From NCBI GenBank assembly GCA_903848465.1, contig CAINGK010000027.1:1-49954 (forward strand): DNA of 49,954 bases, read 5' to 3'. The notes under the pieces were generated by a model. That model searched no databases, was not told the origin of the DNA, and saw only the letters and a program-made list of their open reading frames with translations. Positions 9,701 through 18,158 of this stretch are shown piece by piece. Position numbers and translations under genes: made by a program. This stretch comes from an uncultured Verrucomicrobiota bacterium (GTDB lineage: Bacteria; Verrucomicrobiota; Verrucomicrobiia; Verrucomicrobiales; Verrucomicrobiaceae). Position 1 is the stretch's first letter, and each line of letters starts with the position of its first letter.

Positions 9701-9895
9701 GACCGCACGCTCGGATTCCTCTGGTGCCAAGGCTGGCACCGCGACGTTCACCTGCACCTGTGGGCCGGTGAGATCCGGCACGGCGTCAATGGGCAGATGC
9801 ATGAGTGAATACAAGCCTGCGCCGAGCAGGCCGAAAGCCCCCAGCAGCACGAGGGCACGCTGGCGGACGGAGAAGTCGAGAATGAAATGGAGCAT
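6743..9895 (-). CDS. czcA: CzcA/CusA-type heavy-metal RND efflux pump (copy 1)
   Basis: The protein has 1050 residues, the full length of the heavy-metal RND (HME) family. The N-terminal membrane helix leads into LPIDAVPDLTGPQVQVNV, typical of CzcA. Transmembrane helix 4 carries GAVDFGLIIDGAVVMVEN, with the acidic proton-relay residues of HME pumps (Asp, Asp, Glu). The second half repeats the RND fold, with GFIALSGVAVLNGLVLVNY near the end. It should export a metal cation (Zn, Co, Cd, Cu or Ag) from periplasm or cytoplasm through a TolC-like channel. It follows its outer-membrane partner by 35 bases. No adaptor gene sits beside it, so it may borrow the CzcB-type protein at 15069-16244. Confidence 0.93.
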   Translation of the reverse strand: MLHFILDFSVRQRALVLLGAFGLLGAGLYSLMHLPIDAVPDLTGPQVQVNVAVPALAPEESERAVTRPIEMALSGMPGVLDSRSLTKFGLSQVTILFADDTDIFRARQLVTERLTAVMRDLPQGSSLSLAPISTGLGEIFYYTLHWKKGAKERPADEREGLMRLWETHEYIVKPHLRVVQGVAEINSNGGHQRQVTVEPMLEKLKAANMTVGELAAIIRGNVENAGGGVINRDGEQLTIRSVGRVSTAEEIAKLPIKFGAAIEPMRVQDVAKVQWGSGFRGGAATMDGEEVVLGTVMMLMGQNARVVCHRVAPRLEELREKLPAGMDLTIVYERSDLVEATVGTVEKNLVEGAVLVIIVLLVLLGNWRAALIVALAIPLSFLFAICGMLQGGWSGNLMSLGAVDFGLIIDGAVVMVENIVRRLGIKQHHLGRRLTHEERSREVLAGSKQMASPMFFGVLIITIVYLPILTLTGIEGKMFRPMAVTVIFALAGALLLALTLMPAMCSFFLGGDIAEKENWIIAGLNRVFQPMLRAAIKLRWVVVLLGVAFFAFCGWRFTTLGAEFVPKLDEGSIAGMIYRKVGMNLKESLHEDLVLGKMVREKFPQVTCFFSRSGTSEVATDPMPPNETDFYIFYTPVSEWPQGPGLPTNKEELCAAIEKEALSEHEDQSIEFGQPIETRFNEMMEGTKAELAVRIYGIDFDVLEKLAGQIRDIINSTPGGAAELETNGRTSTVVMQVKREILTKYNVPLAEINHAVSAGLGGEVSGQVVEGNRKRDIVVRLPEEERAKEEMMKSLPLRVGDFGMLALGDAVDIRTEKTVEPIRHSRTQRRAALLVNVVGGRDMEGFVNEATARIKKEVKFPEGYSFEFGGTFENLQEARARLAIVVPTALIMILMLIFFAFGSIRQTLLVATGIPLALTGGIIALGMRGMPFSITAAVGFIALSGVAVLNGLVLVNYFNELREEGMSVRDAVLNGVATRLRPVMMTALVAALGFVPMALAHGAGAEVQRPLATVVIGGIISSTLLTLLLLPMLYDWIERQAKGAVGKAQA

Positions 9896-9930
9896 GGCCG
9901 CAAAAAATGGGGTTCTTGATGCGGCGCGGA

Positions 9931-11190
9931 TTACTGCGTGATGCTCCCGCCGGTGAGCTGCTCAAGCTGCAACCGTGCATCCACAGCGCCTAACTGCGCG
10001 GTCAGCACGGCTTTGACGGAGGCGAGATACTGGCGCTGCAGCTCGGTGTACGTTGACAGTGGCAGCGCGCCCATGCGGTAATGTTCATCGGCTTCAGCCG
10101 CCGCCTTGCGGAAGCTATCCAGCGTGTCTGGAGGAAGCTGCGTCAGTTGCTCAACATAAATGCGGTAATGACTGGCCTGTGAGGCGACGTCCCGCTCAAG
10201 CTGGCGCATCTGCGCCGTGAGCATGATCCCTGCCTGCACCTGCCTGGCCTCCGCCGCTTCGATGGCCCCTTTGTTGCGGTTCCATACCGGCAGTGGAATG
10301 GCCACGCCGATGCCGATCTGAGTTTCCCGCGAAGCGCTGATCGGGTTGGTCTGGTTCTGCATGTAGGGCTGCAGGGTGATGTAGGGCCAGCGCTCGTTTT
10401 TGGCCAGATCCACATGGTAGCCCTGCTGCTCCACATCCAGGAAGCGGGCGCGCAGTGCGAAATTTTTACGCCGCGCTTCGGCCATCAGAACCTCAATGGA
10501 CGGCGCGGGATTGAGCACGATGTTTTCCATGCGCACATCCAGCGGATGATCCGCTCTTTCCCCCAGCAATTGATTCAACTCAAAGCGGGCGGCGGCAAGA
10601 TCATTGCGCGCCTGCGTGGCCTCTGCACCAAGGGTGAGCGCATTGGCCTGAATGATGCGGGCTTCCAAACGCGGTGCAGCACCGGCGGGATCACGCTGTA
10701 GCAGCACCGCAGCGAGGGCCTGGAAGCGCTTCGCCACCTCCTCAGCGGCACGCGTCTGCTCCTGGGCGGCCAGCAGTTTCCAGGAAACCGTGCGCACCCG
10801 GCCCGCCAGCGCGGCACGGAACTGCGTGAACCCGAGCTGGGCCAGCTCGATGTCCTTTTGCGCGATGGCCTTGCGCAGGGAGATGCGGCCCGGCCACTCG
10901 AACGTCTGCGTGAGCTGCACCGCCCAGGTAGGGCCGTCGCCAATGACGCCATTGGAGAGATCACGATAGTGCCAGTTGCCGAGACCCACCATCAGCTCGG
11001 GGTTTTTAATTTCCCCGGCTTTGGTCTTGCCGCCGCGTGCGACATCAATTTGCGCCTCGTAATAACGCAGCTCAGGGTGAGTGACGAGCGCCTTTTGAAC
11101 AAGGGAATTGACCGAGACCGACTCGGCACCGCCGCGGGCAGGCAGCAGGAGACCAACAAACAAACAAAAGAATAAAGGAGAGGATTTCAT
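9931..11190 (-). CDS. czcC: CzcC/TolC-type outer-membrane efflux protein (copy 1)
   Basis: The protein has 419 residues with a signal peptide ending near PARGGAES. The mature part opens with VNSLVQKALVTHPELRYYEAQIDVARG and has two TolC-like halves with long helices, including IPLPVWNRNKGAIEAAEARQ, a phrase characteristic of CzcC/CusC proteins. It should form the trimeric outer-membrane channel for the pump encoded just downstream. A leader of about 100 bases with two small hairpins precedes it. Confidence 0.9.
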   Translation of the reverse strand: MKSSPLFFCLFVGLLLPARGGAESVSVNSLVQKALVTHPELRYYEAQIDVARGGKTKAGEIKNPELMVGLGNWHYRDLSNGVIGDGPTWAVQLTQTFEWPGRISLRKAIAQKDIELAQLGFTQFRAALAGRVRTVSWKLLAAQEQTRAAEEVAKRFQALAAVLLQRDPAGAAPRLEARIIQANALTLGAEATQARNDLAAARFELNQLLGERADHPLDVRMENIVLNPAPSIEVLMAEARRKNFALRARFLDVEQQGYHVDLAKNERWPYITLQPYMQNQTNPISASRETQIGIGVAIPLPVWNRNKGAIEAAEARQVQAGIMLTAQMRQLERDVASQASHYRIYVEQLTQLPPDTLDSFRKAAAEADEHYRMGALPLSTYTELQRQYLASVKAVLTAQLGAVDARLQLEQLTGGSITQ

Positions 11191-11228
11191 GACACATGAG
11201 AAGCAAAAAGGGGGGATTCATGGGCAAA

Positions 11229-11274
11229 GCGGATTCCTCCGCAGCATCTGCCCGTTGTGTCCGCGCATGCGGAC
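11229..11274. promoter_or_regulatory. Two small hairpins upstream of czcC copy 1
   Basis: GCGGA-TTCC-TCCGC (11229-11242) and GTCCGC-GCAT-GCGGAC (11259-11274) lie between the His-rich protein gene and czcC. They could be a regulator operator, an attenuator or an RNA processing site; nothing in the sequence decides this. Confidence 0.35.
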
Positions 11275-11296
11275 CCGGAATGTAGCCACTTGCTTC

Positions 11297-11800
11297 TCAA
11301 CAACGCATGACCGTCCGGCCTGACTTCAGCGCCAGACCATGCGACCATGCACGCCCCTGCACACGTCCAGCCGCACAGTCGGCAGCGGACGCCTGGGGAC
11401 GCTCAAAAGCCAGAAACAGAGCAGGCACCGCCATTTTGACGACACTTGGCGTGCTCGCTAGCAGTCGCTGGATGCGTGACGCATCATCGACCGGCTTGAA
11501 GGCCAGAATATGATCCGCCCCAGCGGATTCAGGCGTCACTGCAAAGGCCACCAACACCTTGCAAAGCGCATCATGCTCATGCTGCGTGAGTTCAGCGGCG
11601 GATTTGCCCACATGAGAAAGTACCACGGTCAGAGCACCCTCCTTGGAAAGTCCCACTTTGACCGCATGATCGCCATCCATCAATGCCGCCGCCATGCAGA
11701 GGGCTGGCGCAACTCCGTGAGAAGAAAACAGCCAGCCCAGCAGCAGCAGCACATGAACCAGCCTAGTTAAAGGCGTGGAATGATGGCAGTGGGCGTGCAT
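11297..11800 (-). CDS. His-rich exported protein in the efflux cluster
   Basis: The protein has 167 residues. The first residues (MHAHCHHSTPLTRLVH) are rich in His with one Cys, followed by a hydrophobic segment VLLLLGWLFSSHGVAPALCMAAALM that could be a signal peptide or anchor. The remainder is moderately hydrophobic with scattered His and Cys (HEHDALCKV, DCAAG) and has no recognised domain. It lies 65 bases after the upstream RND pump and 106 bases before the next czcC, on the same strand, so co-transcription is likely. A metal-binding or metal-sensing accessory role is a guess from position and His content. Confidence 0.6.
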   Translation of the reverse strand: MHAHCHHSTPLTRLVHVLLLLGWLFSSHGVAPALCMAAALMDGDHAVKVGLSKEGALTVVLSHVGKSAAELTQHEHDALCKVLVAFAVTPESAGADHILAFKPVDDASRIQRLLASTPSVVKMAVPALFLAFERPQASAADCAAGRVQGRAWSHGLALKSGRTVMRC

Positions 11801-11865
11801 TTCAGGTCGAGGTCATCAAGTTTAACACGCCCGTTGAGAACATTCCAGCATCAAACAAGCCCAGT

Positions 11866-14800
11866 TCAGCCAGCAGTGGAGTCCGGCGTGTCTGATTGCT
11901 GGGTTTTTTTCTTCTTGTGCAAAGACAGGAAAGGCTGATGCGCCGGCTGCTCAATGAGGGCATAGCTGCTATGCAGCCCGTCATCTCCTCGATCAAACAA
12001 GGGGTAAAGGATGGGCAGGATGAAGAGCGCCAGGAAGGTGTCTGTCATGAGGCCCCCAATAATAACACAGGCAAAAGGACGAGCGGTTTCGGCACCGACA
12101 GCGTGTGACAAAGCGGCGGGCAGCAAGCCCAAGGCCGCCATGGCAGCGGTCATCACAATGGGCCGCACTCGACTGATGGCACCTTCCCGCACCGCCTCGG
12201 CCATGCGCAGGCCCTCCTTGCGCATTTCGCGTATTCGTTCGACCATGAGAACGCCATTCTGCACGGACACCCCAAACAAAGCAATAAAGCCAACCAGGGC
12301 GGAGACGGACAAGGTCAGTCCCGCCAAGGGGAGGACTAGAATACCGCCAACGGCCGCGAAGGGCACATTGAGCAGAATCAGCGTGGCGAGTTTCACGGAA
12401 TCGAAAGCCGTGAAGAGCAGGAAGAAAATGGCGATGAGGGTGATCGGCACGACAATAGCCAAGCGCTTTACAGCTCTCTGCTGGTTTTCAAAGGCTCCGG
12501 TCCATTCCAGTCGGAATCCAGGAGGCAATACCACCTGAGCATTGACCTTTTGCTGCGCTTCCGCGACCAGTGTTCCCAAGTCGCGTCCACGCACCGCAAG
12601 CTTGACCGCAGTCAAACGGGAGTTTTCTTCACGATAGATACGGGCAAAACCAGGCTTGACCTCGACTGAAGCCAAGGCCCCCAAGGTGAGTCGTTCGCCA
12701 CCCGAACCCGTAATGGGGATGCGGCGGATTCCATCCAAGCTGGCCACCGAGCGTGGGATCATTTTGACGGCGAGATCAAAAGTGCGCTCGCCTTCCAGCA
12801 CCTTGGAAGCAATGGAGCCACCCATGGAGGTTTCGATGACCGACTGCACATCCATCATGGACAAGCCAGCACGGGAAATGGCTGACCGATCCACGGCAAT
12901 CTGTACTTGTGGCTGCCCCAGCAAGCGTTCCGTATTCACGTCGGCAGAACCTTGAACGGTTTTAAGAATGTCCACGATCTGATCGGCAATTTTTTGCAGA
13001 ACGGGAGGCTCATCCCCAAAAATTTTGACACTGAGCTCGGATTTCACCCCTGAGACCGCCTCGTTGACGTTATCCTCAATCATCTGACTGAAATTGTATT
13101 GCACGCCCGGCACTTCCATCAGCAGCTTTTTCTTCATGGCAATCACAAGGCCATTTCTATCTGGCGCAGTTTTCCAGTTTTCACGGTTGATCAAATCAAC
13201 CGTGTACTCGCTCACGTCAAAACCATTCACATCCGTACCGTCGTCCGGCCTGCCGTTCTGACTGATGACGGATTTCGTTTCAGGGAAGGAAGCCATAACA
13301 TTTCGAATGCGTCTGACCATTTTGGCTGATTCAGAGGGTGAAATGGTCTGCGGCAGATAGGTGCGTATGTACAGTGATCCTTCATCCAGTTTGGGCAGGA
13401 ACTCGGTGCCAAGATGGACGAACACCGTCCCTGCAATGACCAGCATGGTAATAACGCCGCAGATAACCATCTTGCCGTTCCTGAGCGCCCAGTCAATGGT
13501 CGGGCGATAAATGCGCAAGAGAATGCGCACGACGAAAGATTCTTCCTCGCCCGCATCCTTTTTAAGGGCGTAGCTCGCAAGCAGCGGCACAATGGTCAGT
13601 GCCATGATGGTACCAGTGATCAGGGCGAAGGTCAGCGTGAGCGCCATCGGCTTGAAGATCTTACCTTCCACCCGCTGCATGGTGTGCAGAGGCAGGAAAG
13701 CCAGGAGCAGAATAGCCTTGGAGAAAAGGATGGGCCGCCCCATCTGGGCCACCGACATCGGCAGAAGCTTGAACAGAGATTCCTTTTTTTCGCGCCGTTC
13801 ATGCATCAGGCGCAGCAGGTTCTCAATAACCACCACCGAGGAATCCACAATGATGCCAAAGTCGATGGCACCCATGGAAATGAGATTGGCAGGGATGCCG
13901 CGCAGATCCAGCATGAGAAACGCCCCCATCAAGGACAATGGAACCACAGCGGCCACGACTAGGGCAGAGCGCACATTGCCAAGCCCCAGGAAAAGAATGA
14001 GCACCAGCAGCACACAGCCGATACCCTCCGCCATGTTTTTATGCACCGTGTGTAGCGTTCGATCAATCAGGTTGGTACGGTCGTAATGCAGGTGGGTGTG
14101 AACGCCGTGCGGCAGAAATTTGCTATTGATGACCTCAATTTTAGCCCGCACCCCTTCCAGCACCTGCAAGGCGTTTTCACCTTTCCGCAACATGACAATC
14201 CCCTCCACGGCGTCATCAAGTTCAAAATGCTCGGCGGGAATATTCCGACCCACACGTCCCAGACGGAGTTGTTCGCCAAAGAGAACGCGGCCAAGGTCTT
14301 TGATACGAATGGGGGTGCCGCCGCGCGAATCCACCGCAATCAGCCCGATGTCTTCGAGAGACTGAACGAAGCCGAGGCCTCGAACAATGAACATTTCCGG
14401 TCCATGCTCAATGTAGGCACCTCCCGCATTTTTATTTCCTGCGGAGAGCGCGTCGAGCACCTGGCGCAGCGTAATGTCGTAGGACAACAGTTTCATCGGA
14501 TCGATCTGGACCTGGTACTGCTTGGTAGCACCACCAAAACCCACGACATCCACCACTCCAGACACGGTGCGGAGCTGACGTTCGACCACCCAGTCCTGCA
14601 GAGCGCGCACTTCCGTCAAGGGCATGCTCTTTGGGGCATCGAGCGTGTAACGGTAAATTTCTCCCACCGGTGTCGTATCAGGGGAAAGTCGTGCGTCCGC
14701 ATCCGGCGGCAGGCTGACGCCGGAGAGTAACTGGAAAGCCATGTTCCGGCAGTAGGCGCGGTCCGTGTCATCCTCAAAGACGATGGTAATCTGCGAAAGA

Positions 14801-15063
14801 CCGAAGAGAGAGACGGAACGAATCGAGGCCCGATTGGGAATGCTGTTCATGGCATTCTCAATCGGAATGGTGACAAGGCGCTCCACCTCCTCGGCTGCAC
14901 GGCCCGGCAAGAGAGTGATGATCTGCACCGAAACATTGGTGACGTCGGGGTAGGCTTCCACCGGCAGTCGTTTCATGGCCAATGCACCAGCTAGCACAAA
15001 CAGTACCATCAAGGCCAAGGCGACCGGACGGTGTTTAAGAACGTATTTTGTGAGCGTGCCCAT
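11866..15063 (-). CDS. czcA: CzcA/CusA-type heavy-metal RND efflux pump (copy 2)
   Basis: The protein has 1065 residues, full length. It begins MGTLTKYVLKHRPVALALMV and continues LPVEAYPDVTNVSVQI, the usual CzcA opening. Helix 4 holds GAIDFGIIVDSSVVVIEN with the HME acidic triad. The C-terminus adds a Ser/Thr/Lys-rich tail (HKKKKTQQSD) after the last membrane helix. The start lies 5 bases after the stop of the adaptor gene, and the order is channel, adaptor, pump, as in classical czcCBA. It is not a recent duplicate of copy 1, since the proteins differ over most of their length. Confidence 0.93.
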   Translation of the reverse strand: MGTLTKYVLKHRPVALALMVLFVLAGALAMKRLPVEAYPDVTNVSVQIITLLPGRAAEEVERLVTIPIENAMNSIPNRASIRSVSLFGLSQITIVFEDDTDRAYCRNMAFQLLSGVSLPPDADARLSPDTTPVGEIYRYTLDAPKSMPLTEVRALQDWVVERQLRTVSGVVDVVGFGGATKQYQVQIDPMKLLSYDITLRQVLDALSAGNKNAGGAYIEHGPEMFIVRGLGFVQSLEDIGLIAVDSRGGTPIRIKDLGRVLFGEQLRLGRVGRNIPAEHFELDDAVEGIVMLRKGENALQVLEGVRAKIEVINSKFLPHGVHTHLHYDRTNLIDRTLHTVHKNMAEGIGCVLLVLILFLGLGNVRSALVVAAVVPLSLMGAFLMLDLRGIPANLISMGAIDFGIIVDSSVVVIENLLRLMHERREKKESLFKLLPMSVAQMGRPILFSKAILLLAFLPLHTMQRVEGKIFKPMALTLTFALITGTIMALTIVPLLASYALKKDAGEEESFVVRILLRIYRPTIDWALRNGKMVICGVITMLVIAGTVFVHLGTEFLPKLDEGSLYIRTYLPQTISPSESAKMVRRIRNVMASFPETKSVISQNGRPDDGTDVNGFDVSEYTVDLINRENWKTAPDRNGLVIAMKKKLLMEVPGVQYNFSQMIEDNVNEAVSGVKSELSVKIFGDEPPVLQKIADQIVDILKTVQGSADVNTERLLGQPQVQIAVDRSAISRAGLSMMDVQSVIETSMGGSIASKVLEGERTFDLAVKMIPRSVASLDGIRRIPITGSGGERLTLGALASVEVKPGFARIYREENSRLTAVKLAVRGRDLGTLVAEAQQKVNAQVVLPPGFRLEWTGAFENQQRAVKRLAIVVPITLIAIFFLLFTAFDSVKLATLILLNVPFAAVGGILVLPLAGLTLSVSALVGFIALFGVSVQNGVLMVERIREMRKEGLRMAEAVREGAISRVRPIVMTAAMAALGLLPAALSHAVGAETARPFACVIIGGLMTDTFLALFILPILYPLFDRGDDGLHSSYALIEQPAHQPFLSLHKKKKTQQSDTPDSTAG

Positions 15064-15068
15064 GGCGT

Positions 15069-16244
15069 TTAGTGTTCAGCCTTTTCTTCGCCAGTGGTTG
15101 CGGTACTAGTATTGTCATCAAGGATGCTCTCCAACACGAGTGCTCCTTCAGCGACCACTTCTTCACCGGTCTTCAACCCCTGGCTGACAAAAACATAGCC
15201 ATTATCCTCCGCAGCCGTGGTGATTTTCCGCATTTCAAAGACACTCTCAGATTTGCGGACGAAAACCCACGGCTTGGCGTCGCGCAAAAAGACTGCCTTG
15301 AGGGGTGCCTGCGGCATCTTGGGGACCTCGGTGATGACATTGACATTGACGTACATCTGCGCTTTGAGGAGTTTTTCCGGATTTGCCACCTTGCCCTTGG
15401 CCACAACGGTGCGCGTGTCGGGATTCAAAGACTGTCCGATAACGGTCAAGGTGCCTGGGAACATCCGATCAGCATAGGCTCGTGAACGTATCTCTAGTTT
15501 CTGACCCACCTGCAAATTGGACAAATCCTGTTCGCTGACATCCAAATGTACCCAGAGAGATTCAGGATCAGAGATGATGAACAAGGGCGCAGCAGCCTCG
15601 GCCGTGTTGGCCAGAATCGAGTCTGTTCTGATTTCTTGACCTGGCTGCACATTGCGGTCCACAATGATGCCGGCCATGGGCGCTTTGAGCACAAATGCGC
15701 CGTCCACATCCCTGCCTTTGCCGCCCCAAACCGCGAGCCGCTCTACCGCGCGATCACGGTCGGATTTGTTGTCGAGATAGGCTGTGTTTGCCGCATCCAG
15801 TTCCTTTTGCGGGAGCACCCCTTTCGTGACCAGCTCTTGGGTACGGTCCAGCACCTGTTTGGACAGTACCAGATCCGACTCCGCTTTGGCCGCATCTGCC
15901 TGCGCCTGGCCGAAATCCGGGGAGGTGATGCGCGCCAGCTCATCCCCCACCTGGACCTTATGCCCACGCTCGCCTTTGATGCTGGCAACACGCCCGGCCA
16001 GCGGGGAAAAGACATTCGTGGTGGAGTCTTGGTTCCAAACCAGCTTACCCGTCAGGTGCAGCATCACCTTGTCGCTTTCCTTGGCTGGCTCGACGACAAG
16101 CGCTTTCAATTGCGGGTCGCCTTGCGTGAAGATCAGGGTGTTCTTCTCGAGCTTGATCGGATAAGGATCCGGCTGGGTAACAGGGGCAGGTTTACAGGCC
16201 GCGAGCAACAGCACCAGAAGCCATGAGTGTTTGACGATATGCAT
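15069..16244 (-). CDS. czcB: CzcB-type periplasmic adaptor lipoprotein
   Basis: The protein has 391 residues. The ATG at 16244 gives a lipoprotein signal with lipobox LAAC (Cys17). The mature part shows the adaptor fold: a beta-barrel and lipoyl-like half (FSPLAGRVASIKGERGHKVQVGDELARI), a coiled-coil hairpin (QADAAKAESDLVLSKQVLDR and on), the return lipoyl strand (LKAPMAGIIVDRNVQPGQEI) and C-terminal barrels. It links inner-membrane pump and outer-membrane channel. It is the only adaptor gene in this cluster, although there are two pumps and two channels. Upstream in-frame codons overlap the previous gene and are not convincing. Confidence 0.9.
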   Translation of the reverse strand: MHIVKHSWLLVLLLAACKPAPVTQPDPYPIKLEKNTLIFTQGDPQLKALVVEPAKESDKVMLHLTGKLVWNQDSTTNVFSPLAGRVASIKGERGHKVQVGDELARITSPDFGQAQADAAKAESDLVLSKQVLDRTQELVTKGVLPQKELDAANTAYLDNKSDRDRAVERLAVWGGKGRDVDGAFVLKAPMAGIIVDRNVQPGQEIRTDSILANTAEAAAPLFIISDPESLWVHLDVSEQDLSNLQVGQKLEIRSRAYADRMFPGTLTVIGQSLNPDTRTVVAKGKVANPEKLLKAQMYVNVNVITEVPKMPQAPLKAVFLRDAKPWVFVRKSESVFEMRKITTAAEDNGYVFVSQGLKTGEEVVAEGALVLESILDDNTSTATTGEEKAEH

Positions 16245-16257
16245 TGTGTAATAGGGG

Positions 16258-17664
16258 TCAAAAATGAACGAGCCAGATGCCTGCCGAGCGGTGCAGTTCG
16301 ATGACAGACCGGGCATGGTCGATCTGCGCTGTGTAAAAACTAATCCAGACCTCATTGGCCTTGCGCTGCGCATCCAGCAGCTCCAGCAGCGAAGAGGCAC
16401 CACGTTTGTAGCTGAGCACTCGCTTTTCCAAAGCAGCATCCACATCCTTCAGCACACCGCTTTGATATAGGCGCACCCGCTCGTGGGCACTGCCAAACAT
16501 AGCGAGTGACTGACGCACGGCTACCCCGGCCTTGACCTCGGCATCGTCGAGTTGGAGTTGCGCTTGGCTTGCCTGGGCATTGGCGGCAGCGATGCCGGTT
16601 TTGTTCCTATTCCAAACTGGCAGTGGCATGGAAAGTTGCAACACCCCCATGTTGTAGAGCGGCTGGGGAGAAGTGTCGTTGTAGGAAGAGGTGCTGCGCA
16701 TGTAGCCCACCCCCACGTTAATGTCCGGGATACGCTTGGCTTTTTCCAAATTGATGTTTGCCAGTGCCGCATCCCGCATGTGGCGCAGAGCAATCAGGTC
16801 TGGCCGGTTCCGAATGGCGCTGAACAGCAGTTTAAAAAGCTCGGTGGTTTTCGGCGTGACATCCAGAGTGCCCACGGGGTACCAGTGAGTGCTGGAAAAC
16901 TTGGGCCCCAGAAAGGCATTGAGTCCAAGTTCTGCATTGTTGGCCTGCGCCTGCGCATTGAGCAGTTCGGCCTCGAACTGGCGCACCTCCACCCGCGTCT
17001 GCAGCAAGTCCACATCACTGATGTCGCCAGCCTTCTGACGCTCCTCCTGGGCCAGCAAGAGTTCCCGCAGCAGGGTGGCAGTGCGCTGGAACTGCATCGC
17101 CACTTTACCCAGTGCAATCGCGTCAGCGTACGCGGCGGAAGCGTCCAGCCGCAGGTTCTGCAGGAAACTCTGCAACGTCGCGGAAGTCGCCGCATAATTT
17201 TTCCGGGCCACCAACCACCGTTTGGTTCGCTTGCCACCCATTTCGAAGGTTTGGGAGACCACATACTGGTAGTAGCCCGGCAGGGCTTGCCTCCCATAAT
17301 AGGTCAAGTCACGCGCACCGCTAAACTGATACACCGGATTTTGGAAGAGCTTGGAGGCGGCTACCACTGTCTCGGCGATCGTCACATTGTAACGCTGGGC
17401 TGCATAGGCGAGGTTTGAGGCCGCCACTTTGTCCAAGTATTCCTCCAGTTTGATCGGCTTCCGCTCGGCGGAGTATGTGGTGAGTTCCGCCAATCGGTCG
17501 GCAGTCGGCCCTGCTGGGGGAGGGATTACGGCAGACGGCGCTTCAGGCAGGGGCATCACAGCAGACGGCGCTGCGGGGGCTTGCTTCACGGCTGGCGCAT
17601 CCGCTGCGGCGACCGGCAGCGCCAAACATGGCGTCAGCAGAAGCAGATAAAAACAGGTTTTCAT
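16258..17664 (-). CDS. czcC: CzcC/TolC-type outer-membrane efflux protein (copy 2)
   Basis: The protein has 468 residues. The ATG at 17664 opens a clear signal peptide (MKTCFYLLLLTPCLALPVAA); longer in-frame starts add sequence with no signal character. A Pro/Ala-rich spacer with repeated APSAV units follows, then the TolC-like domain, including LSMPLPVWNRNKTGIAAANA near the end and GASSLLELLDAQR. It is the first gene of the channel-adaptor-pump unit, 13 bases before the adaptor. It is only distantly similar to copy 1. Confidence 0.88.
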   Translation of the reverse strand: MKTCFYLLLLTPCLALPVAAADAPAVKQAPAAPSAVMPLPEAPSAVIPPPAGPTADRLAELTTYSAERKPIKLEEYLDKVAASNLAYAAQRYNVTIAETVVAASKLFQNPVYQFSGARDLTYYGRQALPGYYQYVVSQTFEMGGKRTKRWLVARKNYAATSATLQSFLQNLRLDASAAYADAIALGKVAMQFQRTATLLRELLLAQEERQKAGDISDVDLLQTRVEVRQFEAELLNAQAQANNAELGLNAFLGPKFSSTHWYPVGTLDVTPKTTELFKLLFSAIRNRPDLIALRHMRDAALANINLEKAKRIPDINVGVGYMRSTSSYNDTSPQPLYNMGVLQLSMPLPVWNRNKTGIAAANAQASQAQLQLDDAEVKAGVAVRQSLAMFGSAHERVRLYQSGVLKDVDAALEKRVLSYKRGASSLLELLDAQRKANEVWISFYTAQIDHARSVIELHRSAGIWLVHF

Positions 17665-17772
17665 GAAAAATCGTGGCGGAATCAAGGACAGAAGGGCAAG
17701 GAGGATACGAATGATTGGACGCCGCGCAATAAATGACGGCGATTCGCCAAAAAAAGTCAGTTCGTCGAATGA

Positions 17773-18158
17773 ATACTGGCAACTGACAAACTCTTCATAT
17801 TGAGCTGTGGCCACCCCAAACAGGCACGGGTAAAACCTGCGGCTCTTGCAGAACTGAAAGCCAGAAGGTGGCGGGATTGGGAGGTTCATTGGCCGAAGAT
17901 TGCAGAAGGATTTTCCAGCATCGTGCCCGATTTGCTGGAAGCTGACGCGCCGTGAGCACTAAAGACGCTGAGGCGCTGCCGCTTATTCAACATCAGTTGG
18001 ATAGAAACGGTTCAGCTCCGAAAAATGGTTCTTCACCAGTCTCCTTCCGGGGACTGATCACCGCATGGCTGGAGATCACTGATTATTGGAGGTGCTTCTT
18101 GATTGCCTCGCTAACGGCTTCCCCAATAACAGCGTCACCATTGATCACCTGCACATGA
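17773..18158 (+). pseudogene. Possible remnant of two coupled genes
   Basis: The 418 bases between the czcC copy 2 start and the next gene hold no clear gene on the minus strand. On the plus strand an open frame from 17773 (no ATG) ends with ARRWRDWEVHWPKIAEGF and stops at 17955. That stop overlaps a GTG at 17952 as GTGA, and the GTG opens MSTKDAEALPLIQHQLDRN, which runs to 18158 but from about 18085 overlaps an opposite-strand gene. Coding-like composition and the GTGA junction suggest leftovers of an older operon. No family was recognised. Confidence 0.3.

Noticed and set aside
7634..9808. Open frame of 724 codons on the plus strand
   Set aside because: It is antisense to the RND pump gene. 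The His/Asp/Arg-rich translation is typical of the shadow of a high-GC gene, with no domain.
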